Origin: Corynespora cassiicola
Taxonomy: Eukaryota; Ascomycota; Dothideomycetes; Pleosporales; Corynesporascaceae
Assembly (NCBI GenBank): GCA_022059125.1
Contig: JAEUWY010000005.1
Coordinates: 1,922,001-1,986,000 of the forward strand
Length of the DNA: 64,000 nt
Direction of reading: 5' to 3'
In this document: in pieces, positions 46,283-59,227 of the stretch
Layout: each line of letters begins with the position of its first letter
How positions within the stretch are numbered: position 1 is the first letter of the stretch
Translations under genes and position numbers: made by a program
The notes under the pieces: generated by a model
What the model saw: only the letters and a program-made list of their open reading frames with translations
Database searches by the model: none
Told to the model about the DNA's origin: nothing

Positions 46283-47415
46283 TTTGTTGATTTGGATGTC
46301 TCTAGTATCTGGCAGACTGAAGGTGACAGATACAGCGGGCAGCATTCGAGTTCAAAAGGTGGCATGATACTCACAGCCACACAGCCTAATTTGCGCTACT
46401 CGCGAATTTTTGACACACGAATGTTGTAGCCTGATCATTATGACAGCCATAAACTTGTTTCCAAGATGATCTAGACCTCATGGACAGAGTGGCGCATCTT
46501 CAGCCCAAGCCTTAGCTGGGCTGAAGGCTTCAGTTGAGGGGTAAATCTTGTTGGGCAGGCAGATTTCAGGCAGAACTTAGAACACAGCCAAATCTCCAAC
46601 CAATTTCTTGTCGATGTTTTCAGGCGCTTCTTACTAGTTTAGTACGATGGCGCAGCAAAGAGGCTAGGCTAGCAGCGCATTCCGGTCAGAGGTCCCACAT
46701 GGACGGTAGAAGTAGATAATATGTTTTGGGTGAGACAATTGACGAAAAATCGTTTAGGGATTTTCCCCATGATTTAGTAATTATATAAAATTGTAGAACA
46801 AAGCTGTAGATATTGAAAGATATGTGATGAAGCCTATGTGACACTGATTGGTCAAGAGATGTGATGACTAATCTGAAATCAACTTTGATTGGATGAACAC
46901 TTTTCATTGCTCTACATTATGTAGCACTTGCCTATCATAATGGTGGCTCCTTGTCAAGAGCTTGCTCAGTAATCTTCGTTTCCAATAATGAAGTGCTATC
47001 GCACCAGTCGCAACACTACCTTCGAGGTATACGTGAGATATATCTCGATGCTTTCTCCCCAAAACGGAAAGGTCGCTTGATGACACTCCTCCGGAGACTT
47101 CGGAGACATTGGGCTAAGTACATGCCTGGCATCTTTTTCTCGGACAATTTCTCAGTGTCTGAGTACTCAGATGTCAGCTGTTGCATTGTCATAATGTCTC
47201 CTTCAGCGAACGAATTATTGGTCCTTGGGCCCCATATTTGTCAGAGCTCGATTTCGCCCTGTAATTGCTCCCTCTATAAGAGCCTTGTGTACGGCCATCG
47301 ATTTTTCTGCACAAACAGTTGATATCTGGACAAAAATCTATAACTCTTCTTACAAGCTCGTCTCATTTACTTCAAAATAAACCTTATCACATTTGATTGT
47401 TTACCAAAATACGCA
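46283..47415. other. Divergent intergenic region, NACHT/GliT-like
   Basis: 1.1 kb with no recognised gene. A 9-bp perfect inverted repeat (CTTCAGCCC at 46498-46506, GGGCTGAAG at 46518-46526) could form a hairpin. A TATAAG box at 47275-47280 lies about 136 bp before the flavoprotein start. Confidence 0.5.
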
Positions 47416-48414
47416 ATGGCCCTTCGTCCCCAAATTGTAGACGGACTTATCATCGGCGCTGGGCCCGCTGGCCTTACTGCTGCTTTGGCTTTTGCTCGGA
47501 CACGTACAACAGCTATTGTTTTCGACTCGGGATCGTACAGAAACGAAGGCATCCAACACATGCATACCGTTCCATCTCGCGACCACTTTGATCCATATGA
47601 GTTCCGTCGTATTTCCCGCGAGCAAATAACCGCTCGATACGACTCTATTTGGTTTGAAAATGTCAAGATTACACAGGTGAACAAGAAAGAGGTGGGAAAC
47701 GAGAATTATGATGGATTTGAGATTAAAGATCATAACGGTAAAACTTTCCAAGGTCGAAAAGTGATCCTGGCTACGGGCTGTAAGGATGTGTTCCCCGATA
47801 TCCCAGGCTATGCAGAGAACTGGCCTTCGCATATCTACCAATGCCTCGCTTGCGATGGATACGAGCAACGCGGAACCCCGATAGGCATTCTGGATTGCAA
47901 CAGTCCCATGGTGTCGCATCTTGCCAGTATGGCTATAGCCTTCGATCCACGTGTTACAATTTACAGTAATGGTCCCATATCCGATGCTGAACCAATACAA
48001 AACGCCCTGAAGATCTCTAAAGCCTTAGGTGTCGCAGTCGATCAGCGGAAGATCAAGAAGCTTATTAACAACGGACCTTCCCATACCGATGGTGTTACCA
48101 TCGAATTCGAGACCGGAGATCCAGTGACTTTGGGATTTATTGTGCACCGGCCACCTACAGTCAACAAAGCACAGGATCTTATTGAGCAATTGGATATCGA
48201 GACTATGAGTCTGGATATGGGTGGGCATATAAAGATTATGAACCCAATGTTCAACGAGACTAGTGTTAGGGGCGTGTTCGCAGCTGGAGATACCATGGTG
48301 ATGATGAAACAAGTCACGATAGCGATGGCTGAAGGCTTGAAGGCTGCAGTTGGTGCTGGATTTCAGATCGGAGAAGAAAAGTCGGAGAAAATACTGAAGA
48401 TGCTAAATGATTAG
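47416..48414 (+). CDS. GliT/thioredoxin-reductase-like FAD protein
   Basis: Single exon, 332 residues. Two Rossmann regions are visible: FAD motif IIGAGPAGLTAALAFA near the N-terminus and an NAD(P)-like segment IGILDCNSPMVSHL. The redox pair is CLACDGYEQR (C-x-x-C). The C-terminal FAD motif is GVFAAGDTMVMMKQVTIAMAEGLKAA. The arrangement and length match GliT-type dithiol oxidases and small thioredoxin reductases; GliT oxidises dithiols in epipolythiodioxopiperazine (gliotoxin-like) biosynthesis and self-protection. The NADPH-binding signature is weak, as in GliT, favouring an O2-using dithiol oxidase, but this is inference. No gliotoxin-type NRPS or partner gene is seen in the window. Cytosolic; no signal peptide. 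Confidence 0.83.
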   Translation: MALRPQIVDGLIIGAGPAGLTAALAFARTRTTAIVFDSGSYRNEGIQHMHTVPSRDHFDPYEFRRISREQITARYDSIWFENVKITQVNKKEVGNENYDGFEIKDHNGKTFQGRKVILATGCKDVFPDIPGYAENWPSHIYQCLACDGYEQRGTPIGILDCNSPMVSHLASMAIAFDPRVTIYSNGPISDAEPIQNALKISKALGVAVDQRKIKKLINNGPSHTDGVTIEFETGDPVTLGFIVHRPPTVNKAQDLIEQLDIETMSLDMGGHIKIMNPMFNETSVRGVFAAGDTMVMMKQVTIAMAEGLKAAVGAGFQIGEEKSEKILKMLND

Positions 48415-50950
48415 GCGATTTGTTTACTTTTCAATGACTTTTCGACCCGGAGATGGACACCATGGGGAGAACTAGGCCCTTTTTTGTATTACATTACATC
48501 TATCTTTTGCTGTATTTTTGAACTTTGCGGTAACACCATTAGCATGTGGAAATCAATTTCTTCTACGAAATATGCACATACAAACTTTGGTCCGCACAGA
48601 TCGATGTACTTTTTCTCGTAGGTCTTGCATTGCGATCACTTCGGTAGACAGCGGACGAGACTCGTCAACAATCTCCCAATCAGCGGTAGCACTAGTCTTG
48701 TACACAATCAAGTGTGCAATGTAATAACTGTCTACCGAAGATAATATAACATCAAATATTGCTGTGCGAGAATAAGTGCGTCCATATACTGCGGCCGCGT
48801 GTCCTATCCCAGTTAGCAATCTTCAAGGGACTGGCCGATCGTGTATTGGTTTCCTACTAGTCACTAAACTCGTAAGTTCGCTCAAAATCTTCAAGTCTTC
48901 AAGAGAGGACATTTTATTTCGTTTTAGTTTCCAATGTATAGACGGGATTTTCTCGATAGGAGATGCCCCTGGGTAGTTCCCGTATTTAACGTGCCGGAGC
49001 TAACTCGGCCTCATTTGGATGATCTTCATGACACAATTTCAATTGAGGCGTGTTTGCCAACATCGTCGCAATGTTTGATTAAGGGCATCTTGCATCCTTT
49101 AGTTGACTAACAATTGTGCACGTTGTGTTCCGCGGGCAGCCGTCCCTCGAAATTAATTGTGGGCTTGGTCTCTTATCTGTTTCAGCCCACTGAATCATGC
49201 TTATCATGATGGTCGCAGCGGAACGACTACGTACTATGTACATATAGCAGCAGGCAATCAAGGAGCAGCTCTGTCAACTTTATTTCCCTTAGTTGTCCCA
49301 GCGCGCTAAGAGTCGCATATGATAAACCGTGTCCTGGTTATGCGGAGGTATAAAATAACAATGAATACATTCAAACTCCTGCCTAAGTTAATGGAGATGC
49401 AGCATTTTATGTTACGGGTCGCTAGATAGTATACATTTGTGGTGGGGATTGGTCTGCAACGCATCATTCGAATTCGGATCCTCAATCTCTAACGGTATGG
49501 TAACAGCTTTAAATATCATCAACAGCAATCGAGCCTCATTGTTAACAGTATGAGGCTACGAGAAAAGCTTTTGGGTGGATACGAACCAAGTTCATCGCCA
49601 AGAAGTAGTCGGTAATGATTTAACAGTGCTTCTAGTGCTTCAATTGGAGACGTGCAGGGGCCAGATTTCTGAATTACTTTACACCGGCCTCGTTATGTGG
49701 GAATACCGAAGCATGATACAACAGCAACGTAAGCTTGTCGGACCACACAATCAGGTGAGGAATTGAAGCTAGTATTAGAGGCCGAATCAAGTTTTGAGAC
49801 CCGAGAATTCTCAAGCAACGCTGAGTATGTTATGACTGTAAATGAGGGATTCAGTGTATCCGAAAAGGACGAGATTATTTCTGCATATCCTGTATTTATA
49901 GAATAAGCGATATAGTAAAATCTAGAGTGATGAAGCACTTACGTGCAATACGAGCTTCGAGTTTCTCCTCAAAGTCAAGATCTTTTAGTCTGCCCTGCAT
50001 TTTGGATTTGTTGCTCGTAGAAAAAAAATACCCTGGAGGCTTTGGAATTAGAGTAGTATCTGTGTCAAATAAAAATCCCAGAGTTTGGTAATACGCGGCT
50101 CAGTTATAGTTCGACTGCCGTTGTGTTTGCTTGATGCGCTGGCATATCGCTCGCAAGTGGACAGGCATACACACGCTTCATCGATAGTGGATCAAAGAAA
50201 GGCCAATGACATCTGTAAAAATAACTGATATTCGCGACCGTATTATCAGAATTGTGCCAGCACATCGCTCTACAAGAGAGCTCGAACCTCTTGTAATCAG
50301 TGCATGAACATCATTACGCAAACATAATCACGGTGCCACGTTTGATGCCAAATAATAGTTTGAATGAACCTAAAGTGCTTCTTTGAGAGGCCTCTGTTTA
50401 CATTCGATACTTTGAGATAAGAGAATTTTGTCATTGAACACTGCGCGTTAGAAGAAGACAGCCGGAGTCAAGGGCCGGTGGTGGCTCAGTATGTAACTTT
50501 TCTGATCTGACCTGCATACTGATTCAGTTTCTCTTCTGGGAATCACTCCGTTTGGAACACATGATTAGCCAATATTGCACCAAAGCAAACAGCACCAATC
50601 CTTTCCGTGCATTCATTGCCTATTCTATCTACTATTGCATTGACCTTATTAGCGACGTAGAGTTAGCCTTTAGTCAATGCAGTGTTATAGAAGCTGTACA
50701 TGATCTCTTGCTTCTTAAGAAAATTTTAGAATTGTACGTACCGATGTCGCGATTTCTCCACCTTGGTCAACTGAGGCTGAGTACTAATTGAGTTTGGCGC
50801 TGGGCTGCAAGGCGCAATTGACATGCACCTTCCCTATTATGGACAAGCGCTGGTTGTTAACGCTATCGGAAGGACGAGCGCCCTGGAGACTACCTCTACT
50901 TGCAACATTGTTTTTCAGTCAAGCACCAACCAAAGGGCTTGCTCCTTATC
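48415..50950. other. 2.5-kb AT-rich gene-poor region
   Basis: No coding gene recognised on either strand. Sequence is AT-rich, with open frames of 60-90 codons at most that share no family features. The right end holds the promoter of the homeobox gene; a plus frame continues from 50900 into it but the first good start is 50951. No tRNA or repeat pair was seen. Confidence 0.5.
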
Positions 50951-53640
50951 ATGGCTGCGATGCAGGATCTTCATTTCGATGGCGGCACTCACTCGCGTAG
51001 CCCCGACGCGACAGCAGGTACCACAAGCCATGACTTTGACGATCTAATCTCCAGTTTATCGACAGGCCTGAACACGCCCTGCGGAAGCGATGACAAGTTG
51101 AACTCAGGGCCTGAACCACTCAAGCTATCGGAGAGTTTATTTCCGGAATACGCCGTAGATCCAGGAACTGCTGCACCGCCTTTGCCTAAGATTGGTGCCC
51201 GCTTCAATAGAGACGTTGTCCGAACATTGAAAAGCTGGCTGGCGATCCACAGACATCATCCATATCCCGATGAAGAGGATATGAGCAGTCTTATGAAACA
51301 TACCGGTCTAAGCAGAGCACAGGTTTCCAACTGGTTCGCCAATGCTCGGAGACGTGGCTATATGCATCGTATCAGACCGGCTTCGCCACAGGTACCCAAC
51401 GCTTCGTCATCGCCCATTGATATAGTCACCAGACCTGGCACACCGGCACCCAGGCGCGATTTTGGTCTAATGAATCCTTTAGAGAGATGGGTCGATTCGC
51501 CTCCGGAGCATGAGCCGGCCGCAGCTGGCGACATTGCTCGCGCTGTTGCATCAAGTTCATCAATGCCTATGCGTACGTATAGCATGCTGAACCATACACG
51601 TTTATCACCAAAATCGATTAACTTATTACTAGAACAAAAAAGCCCTTATGTCTCTGTCGATGCATCCTCGGCCACCAGCGCAGGAACATCCCATTCTAGC
51701 GAAGTCTCCAACTATCTCTCTTCAGATGCATCTCAAAATTCGCTCAGAGTGGGACGTAAACTGCGTAAAAAGAAGAACACCAAAGTTCGGCGAGTTCAAA
51801 AAGCCCTTCTCAGACCGGATGAAATGCTCCCCTTCCAGTGTACATTCTGTACTGAGACTTTCCGGACAAAATATGACTGGCATAGACACGAAAAATCACT
51901 CCATCTTCCCCTTGATCAGTGGGTTTGCTCCCCGCATGGTCCCTGCGCTACCAAAAGAGAATGTATATCTAATGAACCCCACGAATGTGGATCTGACTGT
52001 ACGCCGCCTTGCTGTGTATTCTGCGGCGAGGTCCGACCAGATCTGTCCCACATTGAAAGCCACTGCTTCTCTGAATGTCAGTCAAGGCAACCAGGGGAAC
52101 GTAACTTCCACAGGAAAGACCATCTTGTCCAACATCTTCGCTTGTTCCACAATGCCAAATTCTTGGATTGGACTATGAAAACGTGGAAGGTACCAGCGCC
52201 CGAAGTGCGCTCACGGTGTGGATTCTGTTCGTTGGAGATGGTCGCATGGACAGACCGGAGAGATCACCTTGCAGAACACTTCAAGATGGGGAAAACAATG
52301 GCAGATTGGAAAGGGGATTGGGGGTTTGACCCAGTAATCTTGGAGCTTGTAGAGAATGCCATACCGCCCTGTAAGTACCGATCCCATCAACCCCCTTTTC
52401 CCCAAATTCTCAGTCAATCTGACTTTTTGAACGGACTTGAACGTCTTCGAGCGTACTACACCTTTCCCTACCAAAGCTAGCGATCTAATACCGGCACCAT
52501 CAGAAGCCCCCATCAATGCATACGACCTTCTGAAGCTTGAGGTGGTGGCCTATATCCAAATTCATCTAGACACCACGGGCAAATTACCCTTGGATCAGGA
52601 TATACAATTGGAAGCATGTCGCATTATATTTGCGGCTGAGGAGACTTGGGACCAGGGAATATCTGGGAGAAGAAAGCTCAATATCTCGTGGCTGCGGGAT
52701 CTGATAATGTCTTCATCGGAGATCACCAATCAAGCCAGATACAGGCCAGGGAGATTACGGGGCGAAAGTCGGATTTTATGGCTTGGTGTCAGTGGAAGAC
52801 GGGACCTCTTCGAGCAATGCCCTCTCGAAGCACAGCTTCAAGCTTTTGTACAGACTGGAGACCGAAAATTCGGAAGTGTGGAGGATGAGCAGCTCCAAAA
52901 CAAAGCCTGCGAGATGATCCGTAGTGCGGAGCAGGAATCAACCAGCCCATCTGCAACTTTTGCGAATTGGGTGGTAAAGCTGATATATTCAGGCACAGAC
53001 TGGCTTTCCTCGTTCAAGATGCGGACCGGAATCTTCCCCGGAATTGCTCCCAGCAACCTCATACCTCTTAGTCCAGGAGATGGAACCCGGTTAGCAGACG
53101 ACCCTATCGCGTCGTTTCATCAAGCGTCCCCTTTTGCAGCGCCCCAAGCGAACGATGGATACTTCAGAGCGTTAAATTCCACCTTCCCTCGTCTAGTTGA
53201 TCATCCTGAAAGTACATTCGCTTCTTCATTCACGGTGAGCGACTTTTGCGCCCGAGACCTTTCAGACGAACTACCAGGCGACACCGTTTTCAACCGCTAT
53301 TTTGTCGGAGATTTGGCGCGTTGGGTAGCTTCTACCATATCCCCGAACAATCCTAACACCCATATACCGACGGATGAGGAGATTCAACACCAGGCTCGAT
53401 GGATCATGTACGGCGGGTAAGTACTCCTCCATCTTGATCTACCGGACTTATTCGCTTGCCAGACATTGGTATTCACATAGTATCTTTTTTTTTCTGAAGC
53501 GCTGACACGAGTACAGTGACGATCCCTGGAATCAGACTCCGGCGGATGTCCCGGAGTGGCTGTGGCGGTTCAAGCGCGACATTGGTATATTAAAGGAGAC
53601 ATATGCGAGCTATGCGATTGGAGATTTTGTGCGGACTTGA
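50951..53640 (+). CDS. Homeobox (KN/TALE) and C2H2 zinc-finger transcription factor
   Basis: Three exons (50951-52370, 52477-53416, 53517-53640), 827 residues. The homeodomain at ~80-138 has the TALE/KN type helix 3 SNWFANARRRG and the three-residue-extended loop HRHHPYPDEED. At ~290 a C2H2 finger reads FQCTFCTETFRTKYDWHRHEKSLH, followed by further Cys/His motifs (HGPCATK, CTPPCCVFCGEV, RKDHLVQHLRLFHNA, SRCGFCSLEM). A basic segment RKLRKKKNTKVRRVQKAL is a likely nuclear signal. The C-terminal ~350 residues contain two repeated modules of a helical type ending with W-x-x-x-F (WVVKLIYSG, WLRDLIMSS). This homeobox-plus-zinc-finger arrangement is found in ascomycete regulators of development; target genes are unknown. 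Two introns are GT-AG. Confidence 0.88.
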
Positions 53641-54455
53641 GTTTTCATGTAAATGCGCTGTTTGAGAAATTTTCGGTCTATAGTTTATTGCAGTGTTTTG
53701 CTAGGATACTGTTCCCTTGTCCTCGAATGAGGCCTTTTGGGTCGCGAGTTCACCCACATGTGAGGCTACTTTAATAACCGTACCTCCATGTTGTAACAGT
53801 CTTCCAGGATCCCTCCAATAGGAGATTTTGACCTCGGATCCCCTCAAAGATGTGGTCCAGTTAAGCTTTTGTCGCAAGGTGGCCAACCCGTTTGACAGAA
53901 TGTTCCGCAAAGTCGGAAACATGTGGATTGATGAACAGGGCGGTATGGGATGACGGCGCGGGATAAGCCTAGTGTCTACGCTACGGTCTCAAACCGACGA
54001 CTCATGCACATCATCCAGACCCTGAAATGTTGCGGCAGACCTCTCTATTAACCGGTGTCTCCGAGAGAGCCGAGGGTTGGGGGATGCGGGGCTTACGGAA
54101 GCTGTCATGTCGCCATCGGACTACACGTGAAAATAAGCAAGTGATATCTTGTTCTAGAATTGCCCGAAAGTCAAAATACAATTGAGGACATTGTATTTTT
54201 CTTTTTTCTGTCGCTGAATATTTTAATGTTAATTCGAAGCCGGGCGTTGTGGTGGATTTCAGCATGTACAGGCGGTCTAGAAGATAGCTTATTCTAAATC
54301 GTTGGATTAGTAAGGAAACCTCTCAAAAGCACTTCAGACATGTGAAAAAGTGATTTCGTCATGGAATTGGCATTAATAAGTCGTTTGCTTAGGACTCCCT
54401 AGGATTTGTCCAAGGCCCACGACAGTTTGAATATCCCTATAACACTGGCGACAGC
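53641..54455. other. Intergenic, nothing recognised
   Basis: About 0.8 kb between converging 3' ends. Open frames are short and without family features. Confidence 0.55.
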
Positions 54456-55064
54456 TCATCCCCTCGATTCATATCCTGCTGCCAGTGCAGAAGTAGCAGT
54501 GGCATGACAGTACCCCACTCCGTTGGCATCAGTGACCCACGCACTACCATCAAGGCAGGTCTTCGTATCTGACGTCGCACTCGTCGTCACCGTCGCCCAC
54601 GGCGTTGACGTTGGCCTGCAGATGTATCGATAGTCCAGTGTGTACCCGCTCGAGCAGGGTGGTGCACTTCCTTTCACTGCCCTCAATCTCGGAGTAGTCA
54701 CATTGTCCGTCGTAGTGGTCAAGACTGTCGACGAAGCAGATGGACGCCAGGGCCAGCAGATCCCGCGATAGTCTCGCGTGCAGGTATGAGACGGCGATGG
54801 CTCGATGGGTGGGGGTGTATAAATACTTGAGGTGCAGTAGCCAGATATGTCGTCAGATGGAAGAGTAGTAGGTTGTGAAGAGTAGGTATAGCATGTATAT
54901 CCAGATGGACATGTTGGTTTGGGAGGTGAAGCCGTAGTGGAAAAGGGGAAACAGACCGTCGGAATTGAGGGATGCGGAGGCCATTTGGAGATTGTTACTT
55001 GGGGAGCAGCAATTACGAAACTCGCCATGCTTATGAGAAGTACAAGGAGGACTTTGAAGGCCAT
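54456..55064 (-). CDS. Small secreted Cys/Thr/Pro-rich protein
   Basis: Single exon, about 202 residues. A signal peptide is clear (MAFKVLLVLLISMASFVIAA). The mature part has about 12 cysteines, with units such as CPSGYTCYTY, HTCTRDYRGICWPW, PPCSSGYTLDYRYIC and TKTCLDGSAW, separated by Thr/Ser/Pro-rich linkers. The pattern suggests a disulfide-rich extracellular protein; no named family is recognised. Effector, cell-wall or adhesin roles are possible but unproven. An in-frame ATG 12 codons upstream exists. Confidence 0.65.
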   Translation of the reverse strand: MAFKVLLVLLISMASFVIAAPQVTISKWPPHPSIPTVCFPFSTTASPPKPTCPSGYTCYTYSSQPTTLPSDDISGYCTSSIYTPPPIEPSPSHTCTRDYRGICWPWRPSASSTVLTTTTDNVTTPRLRAVKGSAPPCSSGYTLDYRYICRPTSTPWATVTTSATSDTKTCLDGSAWVTDANGVGYCHATATSALAAGYESRG

Positions 55065-55668
55065 TCTGAGAGAATATGGCGACATGGTGGGTAACTTCAA
55101 GGTGTTTGGTTGCTATCTGATCTTTGAATGATAGGATTCGTGATGGAGAAGATGATGTGATAAGTCTCCTGAGTATCCTTTAAATACATAATTTCAAACG
55201 TGAATGCCAACTCCAATAGATCGAACACGTCGTCGAAACATCGGAGTGGCACAGTTACCACCCCCGTGGCTCTCCAGTAGAAATAAGAAAGAAACGTAGT
55301 AGTAGAGCCTTCCACTCTAATTACAAATTGAGGTGGTACAAGAGGTCGTTTAATGCGCGAGGTTGTGCAATCTGGTTGAAACGAGCACAGGGTCACGGTT
55401 GGCGGCGCAGACGCAGGGTTGTCGGGAGAATTGTGTGGGCGGGTCAATACGTGGAATATCGACTGCATTTTGGAAGACAACATTGGTGGGAAAGAACTCC
55501 GTATATTGATAGTAGTCTTGTGAAGCGAAACGAAGCATGTGTTGGCTAATGTGCAATCGTGATATGAAGAGTAAAAGAATTTGGGGGGGCGTGTAACCGT
55601 AATATTGAGAGTATCCATGGGGCGGGTTTGGATTGCGGTCCACAGGCACAGTTCGTTTTGCACTTGGA
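55065..55668. other. Intergenic with a featureless open frame
   Basis: A minus-strand frame of ~210 codons (55097-55729) overlaps the end of the SET gene. It has no family resemblance, no signal peptide and unremarkable composition. I treat it as chance, although a small gene cannot be excluded. Confidence 0.45.
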
Positions 55669-57041
55669 TCATGATTGCCGTCTCTTGTAGCTCCAGTGTT
55701 TTTGGGGGTCTTTGAGCAGCTCGTTCCACATCTGCAGATTTTGAGTCCAGGGACCATCTTTCAGCAGGATCGTCTCACGGGCGAGCGCTGCATATTTTGT
55801 CGCCTTTTGAAAATCTCCTACTGCATTGTATGCCAGCGCTGCAAACCCGTATGGAATGTCTAAGAAGCCCTCTAGGCCCTCTTTACGATAGATTTGAACC
55901 AGCTTCTCAGCCAGCTTGGGCGTAGCCGGCGATGAAGCCGACCAGTCATTAAGCGAAGCCTGCATGGCTTGCATCTCTCGAATTGTAGCGTCTGTCGCTT
56001 CCTTTTTTGTACAACGAGGGCATGTGCAAGTAAAATGAAAGCCCCCGTTCAGATGCTCCTGACGAGCATCTGTCAGTTCGATGGGAGAGGTGTCTAAGAC
56101 GGTCAGATATGATAAAGTAGATCACAATTGATGACGCGTACATGATATCAGAATCTCTTCTCCTGCAGCAATGGGTCTTGTGGCGTGCACAAAGTGCGTT
56201 AGCAAGGCTGAATCCAGGTAGTACTGGGCGCTGGGAGTGTTAGCCTCTGCTGTTGTGTCCGTAGTATTACAACTTACTTTGGTGAGCAGGCGTGGTTGAG
56301 GCGTGAAGTCTCAGGGAAAACTGCTAGATGATTCTGCCCCCCAACCTCAAGCTGGAAGGTGTTCGCTTTCACAATATCTTGAACCCGAACTTGTGGCTGG
56401 CCATAGACTGTTGCAAGCTGAAGATACGCCTCTCTGGTGGGCTCGGGCAACTGAGACACGGCGATACGGAAGTACTTTTCTCGTTGCATAGTCGAAAGTT
56501 CATGCTCAAGGTAGGCCATCAATGCCGGTGTATAAGCAGTCACCCGATCTTTGAATTTCAGCTGTTTTTTTGCCAGCATACCCACACCCTTTCCTGGTAT
56601 TTCGCTAGTATACCAAGCACCAGAGAAGGTATTGATGTCTTCCAGTCCTGATGGGTCCTGGAATGCTGGAAGCGCGGCAAATTCATCCGCGATCTTTGGT
56701 GTAGTGAATATTGATATGCCGCGACCATTGCTGAATGACGTATTTGTGTAGACGCAGAGCTGCGACCCTACACTTTCTAAGACTCCGGTGCAAACTGGGG
56801 CATACGACCATTGTCCATAATCGCGTTTTGGGGACTGTTGAGGTGGTGGGACATTGGCGAGAAGGGCAGACGGTGATTCAATCATTTTGGCGACCTCTGA
56901 CGATCCATCTTTTGAGGTTTCTAGTGTGACTCTCGATAAGGGGAACTCATGCCAGCATTGTCCCGACAAGGGCTGTATATAGGGCGAAGCAGATACAGAG
57001 ATTATGAGAGACGCAACTAGGAAAAAGAGATAAGAGGCCAT
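55669..57041 (-). CDS. SET-domain protein with N-terminal signal peptide
   Basis: Three exons (57041-56278, 56230-56142, 56093-55669), 425 residues. The N-terminus MASYLFFLVASLIISVSAS is a strong signal peptide. The SET domain begins near TSEIPGKGVGMLAKKQ (the G-x-G SAM strand) and contains RLNHACSPNAQYY (NHxCxPN pseudoknot motif, completed by splicing). RPIAAGEEILISY supplies the conserved GEEI...Y. The post-SET cysteine cluster FTCTCPRCTKKEA follows. The tail has two TPR-like helices (FLDIPYGFAALAYNAVGDFQKATKYAALA). SET enzymes methylate lysines; the leader suggests entry to the secretory pathway, which would place it away from chromatin. Whether it is active is not known. Confidence 0.85.
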
Positions 57042-57479
57042 GATCAACATTAAACAATAGAGAGGATGAATGATGAAGATGAATAGCTATCAGGCCGACA
57101 TCTTGTACATGTAAGCCCACCAACAACGCCAGGAGCCGTGGGAGGTGGTGGTGAGACACAAGACGTGAGAGCGCTAATGCTATTTTTGGACCGCCAAGAC
57201 CGAGCTTAGTCATGGCCTCAGCATTACGGAGATATGGAATGGGTATATTCTACGGCAAGTATCTCTAGATAGACTAATCGGCCATCTCTGTTAGGCTTCA
57301 ATGTCGTTCCGTCTCCATCTGTGAGACGATTTTTTAGGATCAAGAACAATTTCTTGACATCAACACAAGCTCCTTGCTATCCGACTTGCCGTCGCGTTTT
57401 GGCCTGGTGCGTAGGCAGCGGTATGTACTGGCATATCTGCTGGGTATTCGCATGGTTGCTCATTTGCTGCCCTCGTATT
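57042..57479. other. Intergenic, nothing recognised
   Basis: About 440 bp between the SET-gene start and the 3' end of KRR1. Holds the SET promoter; no gene seen. Confidence 0.6.
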
Positions 57480-58766
<1,287 letters not shown>

Positions 58767-59227
58767 TTTGCCGGCGCGAAAGCCGTAGGAGGCGCGAAGA
58801 GATGGGATCGCAGGGGTCGGAAGGGTCAGCCAAGGGAGAAAACCAAATCCAGTGGTGGGCAGTTTGGGGGACGCGATGCGCGCGCGGCGGGGACGATTGC
58901 AGTGCGAAGATGAAAGTTCAAAGTGTGGAGATCTTCAAAAAAGTTGGACGCACGTGCCAATGCCAAGAGTTGTCGGCGGTTCAGGGCTGTCAACCGCCGA
59001 TGCCAGCCTCGTTTCTGGCGATGACGAAGGCGGGACAGAAGCGCCCAAAGCGGAAATGCAGTCCATTCGTTCCTCTGGATTTCATTACGCCGAAAATCTA
59101 CGGCTCCAAGACTGGTTTTGCTTGATTGAGTATGATTGCCATTCAGCTATTTCTACATGCCGTATCGGCGGATGCCCGCCAGGAAAAAAACCAGAACCGC
59201 CCACGGATACAAGCGGTGGATGCTAGA
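58767..59227. other. Short intergenic region upstream of KRR1
   Basis: About 460 bp holding the KRR1 promoter and VMA5 3' end; both genes are on the minus strand. Open frames here are weak. Confidence 0.55.

Noticed and set aside
55097..55729. Minus-strand frame of 210 codons
   Set aside because: Low-information sequence overlapping the SET gene 3' end; no signal or domain.
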